Shown here piece after piece: positions 1 to 9,601 of a stretch of 64,000 bases of DNA. Position 1 is the stretch's first letter. The number at the start of each line of letters is the position of its first letter. Under the pieces are notes generated by a model. It saw only the letters and a program-made list of their open reading frames with translations. It had not been told where the DNA came from and searched no databases. Made by a program: the position numbers and the translations under genes. Source of the stretch: Pithys albifrons albifrons (taxonomy: Eukaryota; Chordata; Aves; Passeriformes; Thamnophilidae). The DNA is taken from NCBI RefSeq assembly GCF_047495875.1, contig NC_092464.1, forward strand, positions 28,428,865-28,492,864, given 5' to 3'.

Positions 1-3000
1 TCCACTGCAGTAAATTAACTGAGACACAAATTATTCAGAGAAAAGCCTTCTTAGTTCTGATGTTCAAAGTCTGTTTGTTTTTCCTATCTTTTACAATTCT
101 AGCAAATCTCAGCACCCTGATACATGTTAAAGCTTTACAATGCTTCTAAAGTTCTTCAGAAAAGAAAAAAAAATTGCAGTTCTTTCTTCATCGTTACTCT
201 GTGCTAGCTGTATCACAAAGCAAACAGCAGTATCTGTTATATTACTAATATTTCCATTATTATTCTGGAGCTGGGAATGTACCCTATTAAATCTAACTAT
301 GCAGAAGCAAAATAAAACACATGCTGCCCTTGTATTTGGATTTGAAATTGTAGTACTTTTAATCTGCTTGCAAACTGCTCCCATTGCATTGAAGTGCTGT
401 ACTTAAAAACTGTGCAACTTTTTTCAAAAGAAGCATTGTGAGGAGATGGCAGCTGATACTGAAATCTCAGTTTGATAGAATTTTAAACTATTTAGAATTA
501 CTCTGGCATATGAAAAAAAAGCTCTTAAAAAGCTCTAAAGTACCCATGGCTTTTCTGGAGAAAAAAAATACTAGGGGAAAATAAAGATCTTGGAACCAGT
601 TCTATAACTGGCAAGATTTTCAAACAGTAGCATTGAGTAGCCCAGCATTCCCAGCAAAAGAGTGGAACTGACTTAAGTCATTATTTTCAGAAAAAAAACC
701 CAACCCAAACCAAAAATGCTGTCACAGACTCAGGGTAGGGGGTGGGGAACCTGTTGCTGAGGTGAATAAGTCTTTGATCAGTATAAAACCATTGAATAAA
801 ACATGCAAGCCAAGGCTTGCTTGTATGTAGTATCACACATCGAACACTGGAATTACTTATGATGCAGAAGTCTTCCCTCATATACTGAAGGATTAGGGTA
901 GGAGGTACTTTTTCCATTTATTAAAGAAACATGTTTGCTGGGGTTTTATTTTTGGTGCCAGCTGCTTAGTGGGGGTAAGGAGACTGGAAACCACGGGTAC
1001 CGAAAACAATAATGCTTTTTTTCTACTCTTTAAAAGTGCCCCATAACTAGTCACATGTTTGGGTTTGAATGTTGTGACTATAAACTTTGTATCATATGAA
1101 GACGGGATCTATGCTTAGCCTTTATCTTGCTATTAAATGAACAATTTATATGGCAGAGAGTTTTGTCATACAAGTCCTTAAGGCAAGATGTTATTGGGGA
1201 CAGCCCTTTTGCTGTCCCACCTGGTCGCAGGAAGAAGGTGCTCTACTCACACAACTACATGTACACAAAGTGGTCAGACTGTTCCTTGTTCTCTGCAAAC
1301 ATGGAGTCACTGCCCTCCTATCAGAAGATGAAGCAACCAAAATTCACAGAGCTTGGAAGGTGAAGGTGGAGATTACAATTTCAGTCACCCTGAGCCAACA
1401 CTTGCTCAGTATGAGCTAGTACCACTTTATTTCAGATAACACACCTAAGCATCATAGAAGATGTAACAAAGTGTGACTGTCAGTATCAAAGAACAAGGCC
1501 TTTTGTTAGCCTGCTGTGTGGTATATGTTTATTTATGAAAATAAAAGCAGCAAAATGTAAATGTTAAACTTCATGTGAAGGTACATAGTAGGAGAATAAG
1601 TGTAATTAGCTGGTCTCATCAGAGTGATAACTTAAATTGTACACACAGCGACTCCATCTCCTAGCTAACAAAGCTCTAAGCTTTGCTATTTATTGTGAGG
1701 AAATAAATTAGATTTTCTACCACCAACTCCTTTTTAATAATCAAAGCAAAATAATTCATGGAACGTGTAAGTTATGAAAGAATTCAGCAGATGTAACAAA
1801 GATGATAAAAGGCTTCTTTGTGCAAAACATTTTCTATGTCAGTTTAAGAGATGGTCTTAAGAGCAAAACTTCATGTGTTGCAATTTGACAGCTATTTCAT
1901 TCTTACAGCTCATTTTCAAAGAGGTTCTCAAAATCCATGATGAAACTGCTGTAGTATTTTACATAGGAACTTGATATTCTTTTAGAACTATATAATGACA
2001 ACTCAAAGCAATACTTTTTTAACTCTAATCCTAGATCTAGGATAAAGTTGAAGAGAAGTAACTTTAATTTTTGAACTTACCACAAAGCTATCATTAGTTA
2101 CTGTAACAATAAATATTATTGCTATTACACCTTCATTCTTACATATTATACCAGCCTAGGTCTGCCATGTTGTTGTACTGAAATGCAATTGATTTTTCTC
2201 TTTCATACACATTGAGAAAACTGCTCGATTTCCACATGAAGCAGCAGGAATTGGTGGTGTGAGGTTGCTAACATGTCTTTCTCACGGAGACGGGGGGTTG
2301 GGATCCCACCACTATATGCCAGCTATTGTAGTTGGCAAAACATTGTCCTTGCAATTATTTCATTCTCCTTATGATTCATTCCCTTGTGTTTTTACAACTA
2401 ATTCAACACTGTGGTTCCTTCCTCTGTCTGCTTCGGCATTTGCTCATGTGTACTTTTTGTCCTTTACCTTCTATACTTCTGGCCAGATCTCTCTGCATCT
2501 GCAGTATACAGACTCTGGGTCATTCGTTCAATGTTTCATTTTTCACTTGATTTGTATCAAATTTGTTACACAACACATGGTGCTATTAAAAAATAACTCC
2601 AAGGTGATTAGCTATGGAACTGTATAATAAATGTCATTAGTCTGTTCTAGCATATAGTGCTTATCTGGACAATTTCAAGTCCACTGACTTTGCTTTTGGA
2701 GGAATTTCTCATCTGCTGTGTCACTAGATGTGGTTATATAACAACAGTCATACCTACTCGAGTGGAATTAATCTTTTAAAATGACCAGCACTAACAAAAA
2801 CTCTGATTTAATGTCCTGCTACAGTGAACATCTCATGAACTGCTAGCTTTCAGTTGCCATGAATTGCTATCTCCTTATGAAAGACGGTTTCTCGTGAAAA
2901 ATATGTGCAGCCTTGCAAATGTTTGACGATTCTTTGCATTTTTTTTACCTGAGCACTGTGAGACAGCTCCTGCAGTACATGAGGCAATGTGTGTTAAAAG

Positions 3001-5311
3001 GTAACCTAAGTCTCTGCTGTGTAATAATATTAAAATTTCCAAGAGTCTTATCTTCCCACTGTATGCCAATTCTTTCTTGGCAACATTTCAAACAATTTCA
3101 TGGTCCATATCCCTAATAAGGCCTATCTAAGTTTCACAAAGTCAGGTAATAGCTGGAGCATTGGAAGCCTGGTACTCTCAAACCTGCCCTGAACCAAAAT
3201 TATTCCTAGACCATTAAGGAATTTTAAAAAACCCAAAACACTACTTTACCATAGTGAGAAAGTTGCATGTTACACAGGTACTGCTTCTTTGTCTTGAAAC
3301 ACAGAGGTTTGTCCCAGACTCTATTCTGTGTGGAAAGTATTTATAGACTGTATGTAGGAAATATATGTATAAAATAATATACTACTATTTACTCTGGCAA
3401 TTGGTATCCAGGAAAGGGGAGAAGGCTTTTAGCTAGAGAAGCTGAAGTTGCAGTTGTTTTCATGAGCTAAGGAGTGCTAAGCCTGAAAGAACTCAGATCC
3501 ACAGACATTGGATAGGAAATGAGAACAGTGTAAGAACTTAAATGACCCCAATATAGAAATTAGGCACCTCCTTATTTTGAATTAAAAAGTCTGCACATGG
3601 CTTCAGCCTTTTTCCATTGTTTCCTCTTACATATATCTTGTTATTATCTGTCGTCTAAGATCAGCCTGCTCACCACACTCCAAAAGAAAGTAAGTACACT
3701 TCTTTCTGTACACTTTCTTCATTCAAGACTTCTACAGGATAATCAAAGTCTTGCTCCATCCTTACCTTCAATTTTCAAAGGTCGAATGTGTCAACTCCTC
3801 TACACTCCCACTAATTTAGATACCATTACTCCATAACACCTGGAACACCTGCCCAGTATGCACGTTTGACTTCTAAAGTAGCATGAAGTGCATGGGAGGA
3901 GTTGATCAACTTGAGTGTTATTTAATAATTGCTTTGCAGAAATGCCTACAGGCATTAATTAAGATCAAGGTACAAAACACTAAGAAGACTTATGGTGAAA
4001 AATAGTCCCAGTCCTGGAGAGTTCATAATTCATTTCATAGCAAGTTACAACAGGTATATGTGATAATTTAACTGTAGGGAGTGTCCAAGCATTTTCTGGA
4101 GAGCATGGATCATTTTCATGTATATATTACAAATACAGGTATTCTCATGTTGCTGAAGATGTTAATTTCTATCAAATCTTAAAATTATCTCCCTGATGTC
4201 ATAAAACTCGTCTTCCAAAAAAGGCATAATCTACAAAATTCCAACACCTAGTGTGTTGGATATGCTATACCTTAGAGAAACATCAGTTCTGTATTCCTTC
4301 CTTTTCAAGGGCACAAAAATATTATGTACTGACTGCTGTACAGCAGAACAAGAGATAAAGGCAGGCTTTATGCATTTTATGTTTAAAATTAAAATACCTC
4401 CAATAAGGGTTGGAGCTGGCCAATATCTGTCCTCATGGAATTAATTGTAAAATGTTTTAAGATAAAGCTGTGTGAAGTTTGAACAGATCCTGGTAACAAT
4501 CAGACATTACGGTTTAGAAGACTGTGATATCTAACAGGCTTATTTTCCCATTAAAAATAGGGGATAGTTATTTTTTTTAGGTGGAAACAAAGGTCAATTT
4601 GATTTATTTCAGCTTGTCAAGTTTCATGAATAAATCTATTATCTCCAGTAATATTCCTTAACGAGGTATTTCTAGCTAGTTTCTTCCAATTTTAAATTAC
4701 TGAAAACCATCCATGACATAATTAAGCCCCACTTTTACTCTCACTATAAATGCTTTTCTATTACACTGTATGCTGTGCAGTTCTTTATGTTATGCAAAAG
4801 TAGTGTGAAATACTACCAAATCAGAAACCTTGCCAGTTGGCCTTAGGGGTAGTAACTTGTCCTTCCTTTCCACAGAAGTAAAATCACCTTCCTATACAAA
4901 CAGGACACTTCCTCCAAAGAGAATCATCTGCCAGATCAGGATGTAAATAACTAACAAAGATAAAAGCAGGGAAACATTAATCTCAAATGTAAGCAAATTA
5001 GAATTTTGCTATTTTTAGTAGGACTAGAATGGGTATCAACATTTCCATAACATGAAACCTTGCCTACAGCATGCAGTGGATTTTTTGTTGCTATTATATG
5101 TCCCTTTACTATTAAATTACTTCTCTTTATATAAATTCTCTGTGATTTAAAATACAGGACATAGTGCTTTCAAGGAAAAAAAAAAGATATATGATTGCCA
5201 GAATATTCTTATAATTTCATCCCTTTTCAGCAGCCACACTAAGAAATCTTAAAGTCTTCTCGAAAAAAAAAGGCAAGACTAATATCGAAAATGTCCTTTT
5301 TCTCTTTTACA
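1..5311. other. intergenic region upstream of ARL4A
   Basis: AT-rich non-coding sequence with no recognisable exon, RNA gene or transposon. Open frames such as 140-406 and 2259-2627 are short, low in complexity and match no family I know. A small perfect inverted repeat sits at 1197-1204/1211-1218 (GGGACAGC arms, 6-nt loop). From known vertebrate gene order this should be the SCIN-ARL4A interval, but I could not identify a SCIN exon or 3' UTR here. Confidence 0.6.
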
Positions 5312-5506
5312 GGAGCCCAGCTGGTCAAAGACTTGGATGGCTGTCCAGGGAAGTTGTGGATGCCCAATCCCTGGAAGTGTTCAAGGCCAGGTTGGAAGGA
5401 GCTCTGAGCCACCTGGTCTAGTGGAAGGTGCCCCTGCCCACAGCAGGGGGGTTGGACTAGATGATTTTTAAGGTCCCTTCCAACCCAAACCATTGATTAT
5501 GTGATT
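5312..5506 (+). mobile_element. CR1 LINE 3'-end fragment
   Basis: The stretch reads as the conserved 3' end of an avian CR1 retrotransposon in sense orientation. Recognisable pieces in order are the GCTGTCCAGGGAAGTTGTGG block (from about 5339), ATCCCTGGAAGTGTTCAAGG (about 5368), the CTGGTCTAGTGGAAGGTG block (about 5414), GGGGGGTTGGACTAGATGAT (about 5446) and AAGGTCCCTTCCAACCCAAA (about 5470). It ends in a degenerate copy of the short ATTCTATGATT-type tail at about 5491-5506. It is 5'-truncated, as CR1 copies normally are. The opposite-strand open frame at 5239-5493 is only its antisense. It lies about 400 bp outside the ARL4A CpG island. Confidence 0.9.
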
Positions 5507-5929
5507 GCAGTACAAAGTAGAGGAACTCGACTAGTAGAACAGAGTAGTACAGTACAGTAGCTTTAACTATAAGTTAAGCGTATTTTTTCATCAAAAAAGT
5601 TGATTTATTAAATTTTTATTTAAGGGTTATAGAGGAAGACTTTTGTAGTACACTCTGCTTGGAGCCACTGATGCCTTCCAGCAGGAATAACCACCCACAT
5701 TGCGGCAGCTGTATGGAAACTACAGTGGCAAAGGCAGTTCATGGGGAAAAGGCTGTGGGAACGATGGCAAAACAGCAAAAGTAACAGACAAACTACTCCT
5801 CTAGGCCTCCTTTAAAACCTGTATGCTGTGGAAGCAGCAAGTATGTTCTCAGACATTAGTAATTCGTTCTGGGAAAGACTTCACTGCTCAAATCAGGCCG
5901 CAATATTAAGAATTACTTAACACACCCCT
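5507..5929. other. intergenic spacer between CR1 and CpG island
   Basis: AT-rich sequence directly after the CR1 tail, with a short AGTAC-like run near 5535-5560. GC content climbs from about 5930 onward. I see no gene here. Confidence 0.5.
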
Positions 5930-6265
5930 GTGCTGTGGGAAACCTTCGTGTAACCAAGCCAGGTGCCATGCGTGTTCCCTCAGTCGGGAGCGCTGCTGCC
6001 GTCTCTGTGACAGCGCCCATCGGCACCGTCCTATCCGCCCCGCTACTTCCGGCTCCTCCCGATCCGTGCCTCCCGTTTCGGGAGGAGAGGCGAAATGCAG
6101 GCACAGAGCTGGGTCCCGGGGAATTTGTGTTCAGGCAGCAACTGCAAACACGCCGCTAACAGGTCTCCGGAGGGCCCCTGAGCGGCACAGAGCGCTGCCA
6201 TCGCCGCCCAGGCCCGCAACGCGTCCCAGTGGTGCCGCAGGTGCGCGGGGAGGGGGCGGGCCAGC

Positions 6266-6367
6266 GGGCCGGAGTGACAGTGCCCTCTCCCAATCAGCGC
6301 CCGTGTCCGCGGCTGAGGGGCGGAGTGACAGCGCCCGTACTCAATGAGCGCCCGTGCTGCCAGCGGC
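6266..6367 (+). repeat. 51-bp tandem duplication in the promoter
   Basis: Two head-to-tail copies, about 6266-6316 and 6317-6367, keep a 51-bp period. GGAGTGACAG occurs at 6271 and 6322. CAATCAGCGCCCGTG (6291) is matched by CAATGAGCGCCCGTG (6342). About 33 of the first 40 positions agree. Each copy carries a TGACAG (TALE/MEIS-type) motif, but the intact CCAAT survives only in copy 1; copy 2 has TCAAT. A further partial GTGACAGCGCCC lies at about 6007. Confidence 0.75.
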
Positions 6368-6730
6368 GGGGCGGGACGCTGAGCCCGGTGGAGCGGCGCT
6401 GCCGCTGCTGTGGGCGGGGGCGCCGTGTGCTGTAGCGGCTCTGCCCAGCGGGGAGGCGGAGGGAGGAGCGGGGCCGCCCCAAGCCGGGCGTGGGCGGGGA
6501 GCGGCCCCTTCTCTCTGCTGCGCTCGGCCCCGATCGCCGGGCGGGGGGCGGCACGACCCGCGCTGCCCGATGAATGGCCGGCGCCGCCGCCCAATGGGCG
6601 AGCGGGAGCGCGCCTTTCTCCCCGCCCCCGACGCGCGGCGAAGCCAATGGGAGACCGTGGGGCGGGGCGCGCCGGGCTAGGCACGCGCTGGGAGGGGCCG
6701 GCGCCGCCACAGGCGGTAGAGTGTCGCGCG

Positions 6731-6862
6731 CGCGGCAGCGGCGGCGGGAGCGGCAGCCCGAGCAGGAGCGGCAGCGGCGGCGGGAGCGGCAGCAGCGGCG
6801 GCCAGAGCGGCAGCAGCGAGAGCGGCGGCGACAGCAGCGAGAGCGGCAGCAGCGGCGCACGG
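6731..6862 (+). repeat. GGC/AGC-rich imperfect trinucleotide repeat in the leader
   Basis: Imperfect iteration of GGCAGC, GGCGGGAGC and AGCGGC units over about 130 nt, with purine-rich interruptions (GAGAGCGGC). It lies just 5' of the uORF and the predicted leader intron, so it is probably in the transcribed 5' UTR. Its reading frames give Gly/Ser or Arg/Gln runs, which are by-products of the repeat. Confidence 0.75.
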
Positions 6863-6870
6863 GCACGGGC

Positions 6871-6906
6871 ATGGGGGCGCGGGCAGCGCGCGCCTCCCGG
6901 CGCTGA
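6871..6906 (+). CDS. upstream ORF in the ARL4A leader (11 codons)
   Basis: An ATG at 6871 has G at -3 and G at +4, a strong Kozak context. It opens an 11-residue Arg/Ala-rich reading frame (MGARAARASRR) closed by TGA at 6904-6906. The stop lies 10 nt before the predicted donor of the leader intron, so the whole uORF sits in exon 1 if transcription starts upstream of it. Such uORFs usually dampen translation of the main frame. The peptide itself is probably not functional. Whether the mRNA contains it depends on the unmapped TSS. Confidence 0.45.
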   Translation: MGARAARASRR

Positions 6907-6916
6907 GGCAACAGCG

Positions 6917-7113
6917 GTACGCGCGGGGCGGGTGCCCGGGAGCCGCAGTGACGGCCGGGCTGGGCCGGGCGGGAATACGTGTGGCGATCCGCGTCGCGCT
7001 GCTCCCCGCGACCGCCCCCGCAGCCAGGGCGGCGTCGCTGTGGCCGGCGCGGTGCGGCCGCGCAGCCCCGGCGCAGGCGGAGCAGGATCTAACGCCGCTT
7101 GTGTCGTTGGCAG
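6917..7113 (+). other. ARL4A: predicted non-coding 5' UTR intron of ARL4A
   Basis: A candidate donor GCG|GTACGC (GT at 6917-6918, with A at +3 and G at +5) is paired with a good acceptor, TTGTGTCGTTGGCAG|G (AG at 7112-7113). A branch-point-like CTAAC lies at 7089-7093, about 20 nt before the AG. The intron would be 197 nt and GC-rich. The second exon would then begin 66 nt before the ATG, with no other ATG in between. ARL4A in mammals is known to have non-coding leader exons and one coding exon, which agrees with this. The acceptor is well supported. The donor is weaker, and another GT upstream could be used. Confidence 0.6.
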
Positions 7114-7179
7114 GATCCGAGCGCAGCCGCGGGAGCCGCCTCTGCTCGTGGCAGCCTGCTGTCACCTTCCCTGCTGGCA

Positions 7180-7782
7180 ATGGGGAATGGACTCTCGGAC
7201 CAGACGCCGATCCTCTCCAGCCTGCCTTCCTTCCAGAGCTTTCACATCGTCATTCTGGGGCTGGACTGCGCTGGGAAGACGACGGTGCTCTACAGACTGC
7301 AGTTCAATGAGTTCGTCAACACTGTCCCCACTAAAGGATTTAATACAGAGAAAATCAAAGTGACGCTGGGCAACTCGAAGACGGTCACTTTCCACTTCTG
7401 GGATGTGGGCGGCCAGGAGAAGCTGAGGCCGCTGTGGAAGTCGTACACAAGGTGCACCGATGGCATCGTGTTTGTGGTGGACTCTGTCGACGTTGAGAGG
7501 ATGGAGGAGGCCAAAACAGAACTTCATAAGATTACTAGGATATCTGAGAATCAAGGAGTGCCTGTCCTTATCATTGCTAACAAGCAGGACCTGAGGAACT
7601 CTCTCTCCCTTTCTGAAATCGAGAAAATGTTAGCGATGAGTGAGCTCAGTTCTTCAACACCCTGGCATTTGCAGCCTACCTGTGCAATCATTGGAGACGG
7701 ACTCAAAGAGGGACTGGAGAAACTACATGATATGATAATTAAGCGAAGGAAAATGTTGAGGCAGCAGAAAAAGAAGAGATGA
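7180..7782 (+). CDS. ARL4A: ADP-ribosylation factor-like protein 4A (ARL4A)
   Basis: Complete 200-residue ARF-family small GTPase in a single coding exon, full length for ARL4A. The MGNG start carries the Gly2 expected for N-myristoylation. Nucleotide-binding motifs are all intact: P-loop GLDCAGKT (27-34), switch-I Thr51 in TVPTKGFN, switch-II WDVGGQE (74-80, with Gln79), NKQD (134-137) and the CAI-type base contact (168-170). The C-terminus ends in a lysine/arginine cluster (188-200), typical of ARL4 proteins for nuclear and acidic-lipid targeting. The N-terminal stretch ([18 protein letters not shown]) and overall sequence fit ARL4A better than ARL4C or ARL4D; from memory only a handful of residues differ from the human protein. 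Family members act at the plasma membrane, recruiting the ARNO/cytohesin Arf6 exchange factors and remodelling actin. The start at 7180 has G at -3 and +4. The frame stays open back to 7099, but only through a TTG and across the splice acceptor, so it is not extended. Confidence 0.98.
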   Translation: MGNGLSDQTPILSSLPSFQSFHIVILGLDCAGKTTVLYRLQFNEFVNTVPTKGFNTEKIKVTLGNSKTVTFHFWDVGGQEKLRPLWKSYTRCTDGIVFVVDSVDVERMEEAKTELHKITRISENQGVPVLIIANKQDLRNSLSLSEIEKMLAMSELSSSTPWHLQPTCAIIGDGLKEGLEKLHDMIIKRRKMLRQQKKKR

Positions 7783-8060
7783 GTTCTATTTTGACCTTTC
7801 TGTTTTAGAGTAGTTACATGGTCAAAATTTGACATAAGACAACTTCCAAACCCGGGCCTGCCTGTTTGGATGCCGTTAAGCTTAGTTACGTTAAACAAAT
7901 CAGTTGCACAACCTTCCTGTGTGGAAGGAAGGCTGTGCAGTTGGGGAACTTTATTTTTGTTTTTTTCAACTAGTCCCTTCTGAGTTTTATGGCTCTGTAT
8001 TATTTCAGAAGCCCTAATAGGTGATGTAATGCTATCAGGAAATGGATGTCTAAATAGCCA

Positions 8061-8066
8061 AATAAA
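8061..8066 (+). terminator. proximal polyadenylation signal AATAAA
   Basis: Canonical hexamer 279 nt after the ARL4A stop, followed within about 20-45 nt by T/G-rich sequence (TTTTCTGCTTAGTGTTGT, then GTTTGAGGGTG). It would give a short 3' UTR isoform. Confidence 0.55.
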
Positions 8067-8278
8067 ACGAGGGTTTTCTGCTTAGTGTTGTACTCATATG
8101 TTTGAGGGTGCCCTCTGCAAGCAGTTTGCGTTGAAGGTGTTTGTGTTTTTAAAATTCTAATGCTCATAAGTGGCGTGCTTAGGTGAACACTATACAGCTT
8201 TAAAAACATGAAGCTAGTAATCCGTAATTTCGTTGAGGCTGTTTTTTACCTTGTTTGGGGATTTCTATGAAAGCTTGG

Positions 8279-8290
8279 CCACACGTGTGG
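8279..8290. promoter_or_regulatory. 12-nt palindrome containing an E-box
   Basis: CCACACGTGTGG is a perfect palindrome around CACGTG (MYC/USF/CLOCK-type E-box), inside the probable 3' UTR. It may be fortuitous. Confidence 0.3.
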
Positions 8291-8710
8291 TTTTTTGTTG
8301 TTTTTTTTTTTAATTGGGCACTTTTTGAAATTAAATAATGTTCAGGTCAAACAGTTGAAATTTTAAGTGCTGCGGATTCATCAACTGATAAAGACTTTGA
8401 CAAGTAAAAATATATAAACAACACACTGGAGCATGAAAAAGTGATTTCCCAACATGTAGCATGTTTTTTGGTATGTAAGGTTTTTATTTTTTAGAAGTAG
8501 TCATTCATCATTACACAGCACTAATCAGGTTTAAGCAGTTACTCAAAATTAGTAATTTATTTCTAAATGCTGAGTATTATGTCCTCCTAGTACAAAAGCA
8601 AAAGTCAGTGAAGTGCAGTAAAAGAGCTATAGAGAACAGCTCTGGCTGCTGTGGTTCCAACCAGTGTGACATTCTTTGCTCTACTGGTGACTTTCTTGGC
8701 TATATAACAT

Positions 8711-8716
8711 AATAAA
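8711..8716 (+). terminator. internal AATAAA, probably weak
   Basis: Canonical hexamer without an obvious GU-rich downstream element in the next 40 nt, so it is less likely to be used than the first or last signal. Confidence 0.25.
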
Positions 8717-8887
8717 GATGGAGTTAAAATTAGCAGACCACATCTTGTATCTCCCCCAAACACCCCATTTTATTAAAGTGGTATTGCTATGTCACTTTCA
8801 AAGTATGCTTTTTTTATTGTGACTCTTACAGTATTTTGTGGTTAGGAATGTAATAATGCTTTATACACTGAAACATTAGACACTACC

Positions 8888-8918
8888 GGGGGCAGGGGTG
8901 GGGGGGAGGGAAAAGGGG
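8888..8918 (+). other. G-quadruplex motif in ARL4A 3' UTR
   Basis: Five consecutive G-runs of 5, 4, 7, 3 and 4 are separated by loops of 2, 1, 1 and 4 nt. This more than satisfies the classic four-run quadruplex pattern, and the transcribed strand sense carries the G-runs. Confidence 0.8.
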
Positions 8919-9465
8919 AAGAAGATTTTCAAGACGGGCCTGTGTTCTGCTTTAATTATGCTTTAAGCTGTTCTTGTTTACAGAGTGTGCAAACAGTGTT
9001 AACTAGGCAGGATAGTGCTTGACAGAAAAGGGAGTGTAGTTTTTCTTACTGGTACAGAGCTTCAAGTGACTCTCTAGATACTTGGTTAGCAATTAAAAGG
9101 GCTAAAACAGAGCCTGGATTTTTAAGACTAACTTTAGTGGTGCTGTAAAAATTCATCAGAATGTTAGATTATCTTTAAACTTCTGTTGGAAATACCAGAT
9201 TTTAAAAAAACAGCAAAATCTGTTTCCTCCTCTAAACCAGCAAAGTAATACATTTTTCTTACCTGCTGCCATGTGTCAGGAGGATGACAGCTACAAATCT
9301 GAATGTCAATCGATGTAACTTAGCTATGTTTAAAAACAAAAACAATCAAACTTTTTAACCAGCAGCTGTTTGACCAGGAGGTAAACAAAAATGCACTTTA
9401 GTGTCTTCAGTAACTGAAAGTGACAGCTGTTTGAGTTTTTTTTAATGACATCTTGGTCCTTTTTA

Positions 9466-9471
9466 AATAAA
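9466..9471 (+). terminator. distal AATAAA of ARL4A 3' UTR (first of two)
   Basis: Canonical hexamer followed by CTTTTGTATGTTGG (about 9494-9507), a T/G-rich downstream context 23 or more nt away. Confidence 0.45.
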
Positions 9472-9595
9472 CTGAAGTAGCTTCCAGTGGAGCTTTTGTA
9501 TGTTGGTTATATATGTACCTGCACTGGTGACATTGTAAGTCACTTACTCAAGTAATGTCTATATTTATAGAAATGTGGATGACTTCTTAAAGCTC

Positions 9596-9601
9596 AATAA
9601 A
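9596..9601 (+). terminator. distal polyadenylation signal AATAAA (last)
   Basis: Canonical hexamer with a well-placed T/G-rich element, TGTCTGTCGTCTTG (9631-9644), about 30 nt downstream. It is the best candidate for the end of the longest ARL4A transcript. Confidence 0.5.

Larger units (their letters stand above)
5930..7180 (+). promoter_or_regulatory. ARL4A: CpG-island promoter of ARL4A
   Basis: GC content and CpG density jump sharply from about 5930 and stay high to the start codon, in contrast with the AT-rich flanks. Visible elements are an ETS/GABP-type ACTTCCGG (6045-6052), CCAAT boxes at 6290-6294, 6591-6595 and 6644-6648, many GGGCGG-type GC boxes (for example around 6250-6260 and 6365-6375), and repeated TGACAG motifs (6008, 6275, 6326). 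No convincing TATA box is seen, so dispersed initiation is expected. The TSS is probably between about 6650 and 6740, just after the last CCAAT box, but this is inference. CCAAT and ETS sites on the far side could also drive divergent antisense transcription. Long open frames on both strands here (for example 6043-6684 minus) result from the GC content and are not genes. Confidence 0.85.

Noticed and set aside
3680..3700. Strong splice-donor-like AAAGTAAGTAC
   Set aside because: No coding exon or acceptor goes with it; isolated donor-like sequences are common.
6043..6911. Long open frames on both strands in the CpG island (up to 317 residues)
   Set aside because: They are rich in Arg, Ala, Gly, Pro and Ser, overlap each other and result from few stop codons in GC-rich sequence. 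One on the + strand runs out of frame into ARL4A.
7099..7179. 27-residue N-terminal extension of ARL4A
   Set aside because: It would begin at TTG and cross the predicted splice acceptor. The ATG at 7180 has a strong Kozak context and gives the conserved MGNG myristoylation start.
7162..7554. Minus-strand frames inside ARL4A (7162-7554, 7290-7514, 7551-7898)
   Set aside because: Antisense shadows of a strongly conserved coding exon.
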